Part shown: positions 1 through 9,279 of the stretch, in pieces
Layout: every line of letters begins with the position of its first letter
How positions within the stretch are numbered: position 1 is the stretch's first letter
DNA from: Oscillospiraceae bacterium
GTDB taxonomy: Bacteria; Bacillota; Clostridia; Oscillospirales; UBA929
DNA: 64,000 nucleotides
Assembly (NCBI GenBank): GCA_009782385.1
Contig: WRJE01000001.1
Span: forward strand, 1 to 64,000
Reading direction: 5' to 3'
Translations under genes and position numbers: made by a program
Notes under the pieces: generated by a model
The model's input: only the letters and a program-made list of their open reading frames with translations
The model's database searches: none
What the model was told of the DNA's origin: nothing

Positions 1-166
1 AAAGGTTACTCGAAAAGTCCCCGGCAGTCAAGTCAAGTATGCCTTTCTCCGTCTGTCCGATTGTTTTGCAGCGCGGAATGGAAACCGCCCAATAAACTGT
101 GCCGCTGACCAGCAGCAGGGCAAGCAGTATGGTAAAAAAACGAATACTTTCTTTGCGGTTACTCAT
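1..166 (-). CDS. Partial CDS running off the left edge; N-terminal membrane-anchored protein (MSNRKESIRFFTILLALLLVSGTVYWAVSIPRCKTIGQ...)
   Basis: Open frame on the minus strand from ATG at 166 to the window edge, with a hydrophobic N-terminal segment; not in the ORF track because it is truncated. Confidence 0.6.
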   Translation of the reverse strand, partial: MSNRKESIRFFTILLALLLVSGTVYWAVSIPRCKTIGQTEKGILDLTAGDFSSNL

Positions 167-212
167 GCGCGGTGTCCTCCGTTTTCTAACGCACAACAAT
201 TCGTTGTGCGTC

Positions 213-338
213 CGTAGGGGACGATGGCAATCGTCCCGCCGTTGATTATGAAACATCGCGTCCATAGGGGCGGTCATTGGCCGCCCGAACGGTTGGGGTT
301 GCATCGTTAATAACGGGGCGATTGCCATCGCCCCCTAC
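213..338. repeat. Cluster of three dispersed palindromic elements
   Basis: CCGTAGGGGACGATGGCAATCGTCCC; CCATAGGGGCGGTCATTGGCCGCCC; GGGGCGATTGCCATCGCCCCCTAC. Confidence 0.85.
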
Positions 339-408
339 TAAGGGGTAATTAACAATGAACAATTAACAGATAACAATGGGGGGTTCGGGGGTATCCCCCC
401 GCATAGGC

Positions 409-816
409 TTATATCTCTTCTAATTTTTTGCTAATTGCCAGGATGTTTTTATTATCCTCGCGCCGATACTCCACCGAATCCATCATTTTCTTAACCATAA
501 AGACCCCCAACCCGCCGATTTCGCGCTCTTCCGCACCGATTGTAATGTCGGGGTCGTCTCTTTCCAAAGGGTTATAGGGCTTTCCGTTGTCTTCAAATTC
601 AATTACTACCTCATCACCGACGGCAACGCGGATTACCGCGCCGCCGACTTCGGGACTGTAGGCATAATGCGCGATATTCACGAAAATCTCCTCAACGGCA
701 ATCGCAATCTGTGTCTGTGTTTTCATGGGGCAGTCGGCGGATTCCAGTTCGGCGTTTATAAATTCCAGAACAGCGTCAAAGTTCTCGATTCTCGCTTCAA
801 TACGCAATTCTTTCAC
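409..816 (-). CDS. ATP-binding protein, RsbW/SpoIIAB-like anti-sigma factor (HATPase_c)
   Basis: N-box EEIFVNIAHYAY, DNGKPYNP and GLGVFMVKKMMD motifs; overlaps the SpoIIE-like gene by 4 nt. Confidence 0.85.
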   Translation of the reverse strand: MKELRIEARIENFDAVLEFINAELESADCPMKTQTQIAIAVEEIFVNIAHYAYSPEVGGAVIRVAVGDEVVIEFEDNGKPYNPLERDDPDITIGAEEREIGGLGVFMVKKMMDSVEYRREDNKNILAISKKLEEI

Positions 817-2933
817 GAAACATCGCCTCCCTTATACCGCAATGCCAGCATGGTAATATCATCCGCCTGTTCCGCGCCCTCGGCGAATTTGTCAATCTCA
901 CGCTTGATAGATACCGTGAACTCCTTCAGCGGTAAATCAAGATAACGGTTTGCCGTCTCCGGCAGACGCGGATCGGTGAACAACTCGTTCTCATTGTTGA
1001 CCGCCTCGGTCACGCCATCGGTATAGAGAAACAGTTCGTCCCCCGGATTCAACGTGATTTCTTGCTGTTTGTAGAACATATCCTCCATGCCCGCCAGAAC
1101 AAAGGCGGGTTTGGTTGGCAGCCAGTCATAGTTTTCTCCCTCTCTCCTAATAAGGGGCGGGTTATGTCCCGCGTTTACATAGGTAACCCGCCCTGTCGGT
1201 ATGTCGAGATACCCCATAAACGCCGTTACGAACATCCCCGCATCGTTGCCCTCACAGAGCAGATTGTTTACCGTCTCAAAGACTTCTTTAGGGCTTTTGC
1301 CGTATTGTGCGTTGTTCTTAATCAGCGTTTTTGCGATTACCATAAACAGCGCGGCGGGTACACCTTTACCCGACACATCTGCCATGACGACTGCCAAGGT
1401 ATTCCCGTCAATCAAGAAGAAGTCATAGAAGTCGCCGCCTACTTCCTTTGCGGGCAGCATACAGGCGTATATGTCAAACTCGGCGCGGTCGGGGAAAGCG
1501 GGGAAGATGCAGGGCAGCATACTGGCCTGTATTTTTGTGGCAACGTCCAGTTCCGCGCCGATGCGTTCCTTTTCGGCGGTGATGGTTTGGATATTTTCTA
1601 TATATTCTTTCAGCTCCAGTGTCATGCTGTTAACGCTGTTGCCCAAACGCTCTATTTCATCGCCTGTTTTGATGTCGATGAGCGTATCAAGGTCGCCTCC
1701 TGCAATTATCCCTATGCTGTTCTCCAACGAGATGATCGGGCTCGTGATTCTGCCTGATATGCGAGCCGTCATCCAAATAACAAAGGCGATAATAACGGCG
1801 AACATACCAATCAAAACTAGGTTGGAGTACAGGATTTGCCTGTCCATACTGCGGATTGTCTCGTTCGTCAGCCTCTCAATAGTTTCGCGAGCCTCGTATG
1901 CCGGGGCGAGAATATCATCTGCGGGCAGGGCGAAAATCAAATTCCAGCCAACGGCATCAACCGTTGTCCAAATGATATACATTTCCGTTTCTTCGCCGCC
2001 GCGCGACACCGCCGACTTTACCGTCCCGTCCCTCCGCGTCCGCGTTTCATTGAGTATTTCGCTATAATTATTTCCAAGAAACATCTCCATATCCCGTTCG
2101 TTTTCCTCGTTCAGACCGGGCGCGGAGATGATTTTTTCACCGTTTCTGAGCAAGAACGCATAGCCGCTCTCGCCGACAACGGTTTGCGTCACCATTTCAT
2201 TCAAATCCTCAATCAGTATGTCCAACCCTAAGACACCCACAAACCGATTGTTTTCACCGTAACAGGGTATTGAGAGCGACAGTGTAAGCCCCCTGCCAAA
2301 CGAATCCTGATAGGTATCGGAGAATACCAGTTCCCCGGCATCCCTAGCATCGGTATACCACGCGGAGAACCGACCCTCAAACTCCTCGGGCTTGTACTCC
2401 GCGTAAGCATCGTAGCCGGAATTTATTCCCGTTACCGTAGTTAAATAGATACTTGTTATCCCATTGTTGTTATTCATAACGGCGGCGTATACCGTCTCCA
2501 TATTACCGTGCAAATAGATTTCATCACGCACACTCTCAAAATCCATACCGGGAGACAAGACCCACTGCATAACCGGAACTCCGTTCGGGCTGTTCTTGGG
2601 GTGGTTGTAAGGTATGGGGTTAAAATTCTCCTTGCCGGTATACAAACGGTTTACATAGGCGGCAACTAGCTTTAGGTCATTTGCCACCCGCGTAATCTCG
2701 CCGCCGATGACCTGCGCCTTTGCTAAAGCCAACGCGGATGCATCGTCAACAGCCTGATTCGTAAGCGCGGTTTCACTGCTGTCGGCCGACTCGAATCCGA
2801 TTTGTTCGTTGCCATGTGTCGAAATTCCGCGCAGGTTAAACATGATGACCTCGGTCAATATCCCCGTCAGCACAAGAGATATAAGCGATACCGCTAAAAA
2901 TGATTTTAATATTTTCGACCTTATGCTCTTCAT
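813..2933 (-). CDS. SpoIIE-family PP2C serine phosphatase with extracellular sensor and HAMP domains
   Basis: N-terminal TM, Cache-like region, second TM, HAMP, then SpoIIE motifs (KEVGGDFYDFF, DVSGKGVPAALFM, NAGHNPP, LYTDGVTEA). Confidence 0.9.
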   Translation of the reverse strand: MKSIRSKILKSFLAVSLISLVLTGILTEVIMFNLRGISTHGNEQIGFESADSSETALTNQAVDDASALALAKAQVIGGEITRVANDLKLVAAYVNRLYTGKENFNPIPYNHPKNSPNGVPVMQWVLSPGMDFESVRDEIYLHGNMETVYAAVMNNNNGITSIYLTTVTGINSGYDAYAEYKPEEFEGRFSAWYTDARDAGELVFSDTYQDSFGRGLTLSLSIPCYGENNRFVGVLGLDILIEDLNEMVTQTVVGESGYAFLLRNGEKIISAPGLNEENERDMEMFLGNNYSEILNETRTRRDGTVKSAVSRGGEETEMYIIWTTVDAVGWNLIFALPADDILAPAYEARETIERLTNETIRSMDRQILYSNLVLIGMFAVIIAFVIWMTARISGRITSPIISLENSIGIIAGGDLDTLIDIKTGDEIERLGNSVNSMTLELKEYIENIQTITAEKERIGAELDVATKIQASMLPCIFPAFPDRAEFDIYACMLPAKEVGGDFYDFFLIDGNTLAVVMADVSGKGVPAALFMVIAKTLIKNNAQYGKSPKEVFETVNNLLCEGNDAGMFVTAFMGYLDIPTGRVTYVNAGHNPPLIRREGENYDWLPTKPAFVLAGMEDMFYKQQEITLNPGDELFLYTDGVTEAVNNENELFTDPRLPETANRYLDLPLKEFTVSIKREIDKFAEGAEQADDITMLALRYKGGDVS

Positions 2934-3712
2934 AGCGTACCCTCCCGCGTAAATGATATTTCCAACCCCAAATCCGTCAATTTTTGTCCCAGTCCGGGGA
3001 GCATGGCGGCGTAATCAAAGCAAAAAGCTCTTGGAACAATCGTCACCGTCACAGAACCTATATCCACCTCAAACTCAGATGAATCTCCGATATATTTACC
3101 GCCTGTACCCGCCGTCACATTGAAAGAACGCTCGTTTAACATATTGATTTCCACCGCTCGTTTTCCGTCTTTATATCCCCGCACACCGTAAACCTCGCCC
3201 AGCGAATGGGTATACCCGTTTTGCCGCATAACGGTGAAAATGGTGTAAAACATCGCGTGGGAGACACCCGGCAGCTTTCGTCCGCCGTTGACAATCAACT
3301 CCCTCGGATAGATGACTTTACTCGCCCGCAATGCGTCTGTGAGCGTACACTGACAGGAACGGCAGCCGAACATCGTGTCGGGAGTAAACTCTGAAAAATG
3401 CGGGTCTTCTTCGGAGACCCAAAAAGACGCGGCAATGTCTCCTTTGTCATCTTTCAGCACCGCGAAATAAGAACGCCCGCTTTTGATTTCGGTCTCAATG
3501 CTTTCTCTCGTGTGTATCTCAAACATACCGCCGACACGGGCAAAGCTCCGCTCGCTCGAAGGGTCGAACCTGATTCTATAATTTTCAGCGTTTATTGATA
3601 TATTTGCGTACATTTCGGCGAGCTGCTCCGCATCGCTCATTTCCGCGCGTGAAAACAGGAAGCTGTTTCCGTTGTATTTGATTGTTCCCTGATAATTCTC
3701 GAAACGGTTCAT
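2930..3712 (-). CDS. GNAT-like N-acetyltransferase domain protein in the signalling cluster
   Basis: FSRAEMSDAEQLAEMYANI...YFAVLKDDKGDIAASFWV resembles GNAT strands; weak assignment. Confidence 0.5.
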   Translation of the reverse strand: MNRFENYQGTIKYNGNSFLFSRAEMSDAEQLAEMYANISINAENYRIRFDPSSERSFARVGGMFEIHTRESIETEIKSGRSYFAVLKDDKGDIAASFWVSEEDPHFSEFTPDTMFGCRSCQCTLTDALRASKVIYPRELIVNGGRKLPGVSHAMFYTIFTVMRQNGYTHSLGEVYGVRGYKDGKRAVEINMLNERSFNVTAGTGGKYIGDSSEFEVDIGSVTVTIVPRAFCFDYAAMLPGLGQKLTDLGLEISFTREGTL

Positions 3713-3722
3713 CTTCTGCTCC

Positions 3723-5510
3723 CTATAATATCACTGTAATATTGTTCACCCCGAAGGTGTTGCGGTAGTCCACCGTTTCGGCTAAACTGAGAATCATTTT
3801 TATGCCGAGCATATCGGTCATCGCCAAATCGTCTCCCGCCGCGCTCTGCCGCTCGTAATGCTCGATGGGATTGAACGGCTTACCGCCGTTGCGGATACGC
3901 AGCACAGTCATATCCTCATATATCAGCACGCGGACATTCATGGTGTGTCCGCTGTCTTTTGAAAAACAATACTCGCCGATAATTACCAGCATTTCTTCGA
4001 TAGAAAGTGAAATAGCCATTGCCTGTTTTGGACTGAGATTGTTGACTTCGCAGAACTCGCTGATTCCCGCCGCGCTTTCGGTGATTGATTCGGCTCGGTT
4101 TTGCACGGAAAAGGATTTATATGTACCCTTTGCCTCCGCTTCGGTATCAAGTAAGAACAGCCGCGACAAATATTTGTTTTTCCTGCGGTAATATACGCTT
4201 ATCGGCAACGCCAACGTAAGCGCAAGCAGTTCCGCAATCCAAAAGCTGTGCCAGACACCCGCAGCTTCTATGTGCGGCGTTAGGACGAACGCGGCTAAAA
4301 CCACCCATAGGAGTGAACGCCCGAGCGTCAGGATATTGGCGGCGGTTGTGCCGCGATTTGCTTGGTACAGGCAGACCAAGATATTATTCAGCCCCGCAAG
4401 AGGCAGACTTAACGAGAATATGCGTATGGCGGAGAACGCGGACGGCTCTGCCATGCCGAACAGCCCCGCCGTTTGCCGCGCGAAAATCAGGCATACCGCT
4501 GTGAACGCGATAATCGCTATACCGCCCCATTTTAAGGCGAGTACCAGAAGCTGCCGTATGCTGCGAGTATCTTTTTCCGAACCGAATACCCCGACAAACG
4601 GTATCATTGAACCCGCCGCTCCCGCGATGAAAATTTGAGCAAAGGAGTTAATCGAATCGGTTACCTTGAACGCCGAGAGGGCGGTCATGTCATGGAGCAT
4701 AGACACCAGAATCCAGTTAAGGACGATGGTGCGGGTCAGAATACACAGGTTTTCCAACGCGCTAGGACTGCCTGACACCACAATATCCAACGCCAAACGG
4801 TTGACCTTGACCTTTTCCTCTCCGGGTTTGGATTTACCCGGAAGTGCGAAACGGAAATTTTTACTCCCGTTGAACAGCATTACCGCGCCAAGCAACCCCG
4901 AAACCGCCGCGCCGCATACGGTAGCCCGCGCCGCGCCGGCAACGCCGGAATCCAGTACCAAAACCAAAATATAGCTCATCATGATGTTGACCCCGGACAT
5001 GACAAAGAAAATGACGGCGGTCGCCCTGTTGCGCCCGTCTAAACGAAGGAGGTTAAAAGCCGGGTAGATGCTCATGATTCCAATGCCGCCTACAGACAGG
5101 ATTTCCATATACTCCTTGACCTTTGGATAGAGCTCCATTTCGGGCGTTACGCCCAGAAGCGTTGTAATCTGTCCGGAGAATATAAGCATTACTGCGGTTA
5201 GGACAGCGGCTATTGCAAGCATGAGCAGATAGACAACGGTAAAGGCAACCCGGCTTTCCTCAAATCGGTTCTGCCCCATTAGCCGAGCGCAGACCGCCGT
5301 GCCGCCGACACCCAACAACGCTCCCACTGTGGCGTACAGGTAATAGACCGGAAGGGTGATTCCGATGACGGACAGTTCCCCCTGTCCTAAAGCGCGCCCG
5401 ATGACAGCGGCAATGACAATTTGACCGAGGGTGCTGCCGAGAATCGCTAGCACTGATGAGAACAGGCATCTCCTGTACAGCATCCGTATAAAAGCGTTGT
5501 TGTCATCCAT
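3723..5510 (-). CDS. MATE-family transporter fused to a C-terminal HATPase (anti-sigma-like) domain
   Basis: Polytopic MATE-like N-terminal region (~450 aa) followed by a HATPase_c_2-like region (AISLSIEEMLVIIGEY...NGGKPFNPIEHY...DMLGIKMILSLAETVDYR). Confidence 0.8.
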   Translation of the reverse strand: MDDNNAFIRMLYRRCLFSSVLAILGSTLGQIVIAAVIGRALGQGELSVIGITLPVYYLYATVGALLGVGGTAVCARLMGQNRFEESRVAFTVVYLLMLAIAAVLTAVMLIFSGQITTLLGVTPEMELYPKVKEYMEILSVGGIGIMSIYPAFNLLRLDGRNRATAVIFFVMSGVNIMMSYILVLVLDSGVAGAARATVCGAAVSGLLGAVMLFNGSKNFRFALPGKSKPGEEKVKVNRLALDIVVSGSPSALENLCILTRTIVLNWILVSMLHDMTALSAFKVTDSINSFAQIFIAGAAGSMIPFVGVFGSEKDTRSIRQLLVLALKWGGIAIIAFTAVCLIFARQTAGLFGMAEPSAFSAIRIFSLSLPLAGLNNILVCLYQANRGTTAANILTLGRSLLWVVLAAFVLTPHIEAAGVWHSFWIAELLALTLALPISVYYRRKNKYLSRLFLLDTEAEAKGTYKSFSVQNRAESITESAAGISEFCEVNNLSPKQAMAISLSIEEMLVIIGEYCFSKDSGHTMNVRVLIYEDMTVLRIRNGGKPFNPIEHYERQSAAGDDLAMTDMLGIKMILSLAETVDYRNTFGVNNITVIL

Positions 5511-5545
5511 CGGCGTTCACCCCCGTATTGCCCGTCTTACATTCC

Positions 5546-5641
5546 CTACGCAATGGTTAGCATATCGGCAAAGCCCGTCATTTCAAATACTTCCATGATT
5601 TCCTGCGAAACGCCGATTAGTGTCATGGACGCGCCTTTAGA
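5546..5641 (-). pseudogene. 3' fragment of a STAS-domain anti-sigma factor antagonist gene
   Basis: Minus-strand translation KGASMTLIGVSQEIMEVFEMTGFADMLTIA* resembles the C-terminal end of STAS antagonists; an in-frame stop lies just upstream and there is no N-terminal part. Confidence 0.65.
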
Positions 5642-5790
5642 TTCATGTTCTTACTTTAACACAAGATAGCCCCGGTAGTCAAATGAATAATAGGATTCGG
5701 TAAGCAGAAATTTTCCACCCCACCCAATATCTCCACATAGTCGAAGTCATGGCTCGTTACCTCATAATTGAACGAACGGGTGTTGTGCCG

Positions 5791-6534
5791 TTATTTGCGC
5801 TTATCTCTATTGTCTAAGCCGCTTACACCGTATAAATAATCATATAAATATTGCTGTGTTCTTTGCTCTTGCAACAATATGAACGGCAACGGCTTATGCT
5901 GTGAGTGATTCAATACCTTTTCTCTTTTTACTTCGCCCCCTGCTTCTTCATCTTGCATTGCAGAAGGACCATCGCCAACGGTATGATAATACCCTATTTC
6001 TCCATCCTCATTAATATAGACAGCTTGCGATATGCTTTTTACGGAATCGGGATTGATAGCTTCGTTTATTCTAACATCTGTTTCAAAATGATTTTTTATC
6101 TTTGCCACAACTTTTTTTGCATATTCAGGGTCATTGTCCATTTTGCTTTGACATTTTGGATGTATTAAGACAGAATGTAGTCCTTTTGGTATTGTACCAA
6201 GACTATGCTGCACATTGGGTTCGTATCCTGTTGCTGATGAAACTGTGGGTTTCCATGAGTTAAGGTAATCCATATTGATAGTGTCTTTGTAAAACTCGTG
6301 GACAGGAAAATCAAGGCGTTCCCGATACTTAAATTGAGATACATCCGCAACATGGTATTTCAAGCCGGGATATATTTCTCGCAAACTTTGTTCCGCGCTT
6401 ACAAATCCTCCTGTTTCTTGCATTGCGGTACTCATTATCTTTTGAAAATCAAGTCCGGGCAACAGGTTATTGTTAAGCGTGTTAGTGCCATTAAACGGGC
6501 TTGTATGTGTCGAAGTAATACCTAATACGTTCAT
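5791..6534 (-). CDS. Hypothetical protein, 247 aa
   Basis: Long ORF with an AAAGGGGAAG-like RBS upstream of ATG; no family recognised. Confidence 0.6.
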   Translation of the reverse strand: MNVLGITSTHTSPFNGTNTLNNNLLPGLDFQKIMSTAMQETGGFVSAEQSLREIYPGLKYHVADVSQFKYRERLDFPVHEFYKDTINMDYLNSWKPTVSSATGYEPNVQHSLGTIPKGLHSVLIHPKCQSKMDNDPEYAKKVVAKIKNHFETDVRINEAINPDSVKSISQAVYINEDGEIGYYHTVGDGPSAMQDEEAGGEVKREKVLNHSQHKPLPFILLQEQRTQQYLYDYLYGVSGLDNRDKRK

Positions 6535-6598
6535 GGTGGCTTCCCCTTTGCGGTAAATATTTCAATCAGTATATCGGGCAAACGATACTTTTCTTTAG

Positions 6599-6754
6599 CT
6601 TGAAGCGGACATCGGGCGCGGCGACACGCCGCCGCGCGAGGGTGTGGGGCTGTCGTCCGTCAAAGCCGTCTGCGCGAAATACGGCGGACGCGCCGTGTTT
6701 GAAGTGAACGGCGGCGCGTGGCGTTCGTCCGCCGTGGTGGTGATGGGGGAATGA
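6599..6754 (+). pseudogene. 3' fragment of a GHKL-type sensor histidine kinase
   Basis: Plus-frame reads LEADIGRGDTPPREGVGLSSVKAVCAKYGGRAVFEVNGGAWRSSAVVVMGE*, resembling the G2-box/C-terminus of GHKL ATPase domains; no upstream coding part. Confidence 0.65.
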
Positions 6755-6822
6755 TAATCTCCCAAACAAATGGCATTTTTTAACTGACATAAAACAGATA
6801 ACAATTAGCAAATAATAGAATT

Positions 6823-8205
6823 ATGATTGACACAAACATTACAAAAACGCGGGAGATGTTCGAGCGAGCATTCAATTTCCCGCTGAATAAAGACATCGTT
6901 TTCAGGGATTTCAGGCGCGGCGGCAAGAGCGGTTTTGCCGTCTATATAGACGGTATGGCGAGCGGCGAGAAAATCGGCGATTATATTCTGCGCCCACTGC
7001 TGCGGTCATCAGGAATGTCCTCAATTCTCGATGCGCTCACCATATCTGCGGTATCCGCTGAAACGGATTTTGAAAAGGTCGTATCCGCCGTTTTGAGCGG
7101 CGATACCGCCGTCTGCGAGGACGGCGACGCGAACGCTTATATCTGTGAGACAAAGGGCTTTGACAGGCGCGGCGTTGACAAGCCGATCGTTGAAAACTCT
7201 ATCGTTGGCTCGCAGGAGGCATTCAACGAGTCTATTCGTACCAACACAACGCTGTTACACCGTATCGTCAAACACCCGGGGCTTACCACCGAAATGCTGA
7301 CACTCGGCGAGCTTAACAACTTGGTCTGCGGCATGGTATACATCAACGGCGTAGCGGACATGGAACTGGTCGAGGAAGTCAAACGCCGCCTTAACGGCGT
7401 TGAGGCTAACTTTGTGCAGAGCGGCGGCATGGTCGAGCAGTTCATCGAGGACAGGGCGTTGTCGCTCTTTCCGACAGTGACAACCACGGAACGCCCCGAC
7501 AACACCGCCGCTCTGCTTATGCAGGGGCGCGTTGCCGTTATCGTTGACGGAAACCCGCGCGTGATTGTCGTACCCGTGACGCTTTTTACGATGCTTAAAA
7601 CCAGTGACGAAACCGCGCTCCGCGTTCCCGTGGCCTCCGCCGTGAGGGCTGTGCGTATGCTTGCGGTTTTCGCGGCGTTACTGCTGCCCGCGCTCTATCT
7701 GGCGGCAACGACATACCACGCCGATATGCTTCCCGCCGGGCTTTTGCTCGCCATAGCGCGGTCGCGTCTCGTCATTCCCTATCCCGCCATACTGGAGCTT
7801 CTGCTTATGGAAATTTCATTTGAACTCGTTAAAGAGGCGGGGCAGCGCATTCCGGGACCGATAGGCAGTACGGTCGGCATAGTCGGCGGCTTGATTCTGG
7901 GTGAAGCCGCTGTTTCGGCGGGACTTGTCAGCCAAGTCTGCGTTGTAATCGTTGCGTTTTCGGGATTGGGAAACTTTGCCGTGCCGCAGTATCAGCTCTC
8001 ATACACGGCAAGGCTTCTGCGCCTTGGATTCATAATCTGCGCGGGTCTGATGGGGTTCTTGGGTGTCGCCGCCGCGTTTCTGCTGCTGGCGGGTTATATA
8101 AACTCACTGACTTCGTTCGGCAAGGATTATGTGCCGCCGATTTTGTCCGCCCCTCCCCTGTTCCCGAAAATGCCCGTGTGGAAGTATGATAATTGGAGAA
8201 ATTAG
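6823..8205 (+). CDS. Spore germination protein, GerA family (GerAA-like)
   Basis: GerA signature (NTTLLHRIVKHPGL..., RLVIPYPAILELLLMEISFELVKEAGQRIPGPIGSTVGIVGGLILG); first gene of an A-B-C operon. Confidence 0.92.
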   Translation: MIDTNITKTREMFERAFNFPLNKDIVFRDFRRGGKSGFAVYIDGMASGEKIGDYILRPLLRSSGMSSILDALTISAVSAETDFEKVVSAVLSGDTAVCEDGDANAYICETKGFDRRGVDKPIVENSIVGSQEAFNESIRTNTTLLHRIVKHPGLTTEMLTLGELNNLVCGMVYINGVADMELVEEVKRRLNGVEANFVQSGGMVEQFIEDRALSLFPTVTTTERPDNTAALLMQGRVAVIVDGNPRVIVVPVTLFTMLKTSDETALRVPVASAVRAVRMLAVFAALLLPALYLAATTYHADMLPAGLLLAIARSRLVIPYPAILELLLMEISFELVKEAGQRIPGPIGSTVGIVGGLILGEAAVSAGLVSQVCVVIVAFSGLGNFAVPQYQLSYTARLLRLGFIICAGLMGFLGVAAAFLLLAGYINSLTSFGKDYVPPILSAPPLFPKMPVWKYDNWRN

Positions 8206-9279
8206 ATGAAATACCGTGTGTATGACGGCGTTGCCGCCGCCTGTCTGCTGACACTGCCCGCACTGCTCTATACGGGCTTGCGGGACTGTATTTCAATGTA
8301 CGGTACGGCGGCATGGCTGGCGATGCTCGCCGCCGTTCTGCCGCCGCTCCTGCTCTTCCCGTTTTTGGCTTTACTGATGAAGCGGCATGAGGGTAAAAAT
8401 CTTATCGAGGTATCGGCAAGTGTTATCGGAAGACCTCTGACCGCGCTGTACGGCATTGTTTTGGGCGCGTACTGCGCGTATCGCGCGGGCATACACGCGC
8501 GTGAGTGCGCCGAGATACTAAAGCAAAACGATTATAAGTTCATGCCCGTTTACGTCATTATAGGAGTTATTATTCTGTCCGCGCTTGTGATGAATTTTTA
8601 CGGACAGCGGACGATTTTCAAATGCGCGGGTTTTTTCTTCGCGCTGTTGATTATCGGCGTTCTGTTTGTAGTATTACTGGGATTGAATCGTTACGATTAC
8701 ACGCGCTTATTCCCCATCTTCGGCAATCATGAACGCTTCTTTGAATTTCCGCAGCCCGCTTCTATATATGACGGTGTGTTTCTTTTGGCTCTGTTCGCGC
8801 CCGGTTTCAAAAGCGCGCGCGCTTTCCGCGCTTCCGGTCTGCTGTCTGTGATTATCGCGGGAGTTGCCGCGGCGGCGTTATGCGCCTGTTATATTATGAT
8901 GTTCCCTATGAGAATCGCCGCCTCAACGGACTGCGGGTTTATTGAAGTGGGTAAATCCGCGTATTACAATCACTTTTTCTACCGTTTCGAGTCTCTGCTT
9001 CTGTTTTTCCTGATATTTTCGTCCGCGATGTATGTCACACTGGGAATCCTCGCGGCGAAGGAGAGCGTTTCGCGCTGTTTGAATATAAAGCACAACAAAA
9101 TCGTTGTAACCGTCTGCGCGGCGGGCGCGGGCGTTGCCGCGCTGATTCCGTCCGGGCTTGGCGGCGTACAACCGCATTTGGCGTTTTTACGCGATTACGG
9201 GTTGTTCTTTCTCGCGGGCGCACCGCTTGTGATACTGCTGATTTACGGCGTTAAGAGGTTATTCAAATGGGGAAAATAA
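8206..9279 (+). CDS. Spore germination permease, GerB family (GerAB-like)
   Basis: Polytopic, APC-superfamily-like, positioned between gerA- and gerC-type genes. Confidence 0.88.
   Translation: MKYRVYDGVAAACLLTLPALLYTGLRDCISMYGTAAWLAMLAAVLPPLLLFPFLALLMKRHEGKNLIEVSASVIGRPLTALYGIVLGAYCAYRAGIHARECAEILKQNDYKFMPVYVIIGVIILSALVMNFYGQRTIFKCAGFFFALLIIGVLFVVLLGLNRYDYTRLFPIFGNHERFFEFPQPASIYDGVFLLALFAPGFKSARAFRASGLLSVIIAGVAAAALCACYIMMFPMRIAASTDCGFIEVGKSAYYNHFFYRFESLLLFFLIFSSAMYVTLGILAAKESVSRCLNIKHNKIVVTVCAAGAGVAALIPSGLGGVQPHLAFLRDYGLFFLAGAPLVILLIYGVKRLFKWGK

Noticed and set aside
1128-1195. Possible palindromic element inside the SpoIIE-like gene (GGGGCGGGTTATGTCCCGCG...GGTAACCCGCCC)
   Set aside because: The encoded TGRVTYVNAGHNPPLIRR is a conserved SpoIIE/PP2C motif, so the similarity to the repeats is coincidental.
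1062-2231. Plus-strand ORFs 1062-1757, 1471-2067 and 1836-2231
   Set aside because: They are antisense to the SpoIIE-like gene, whose motifs are clear; shadow ORFs from biased codon usage.
6566-6811. Minus-strand ORFs 6566-6811 and 6595-6804
   Set aside because: Antisense to the GHKL kinase fragment, which gives a recognisable protein in the plus frame.
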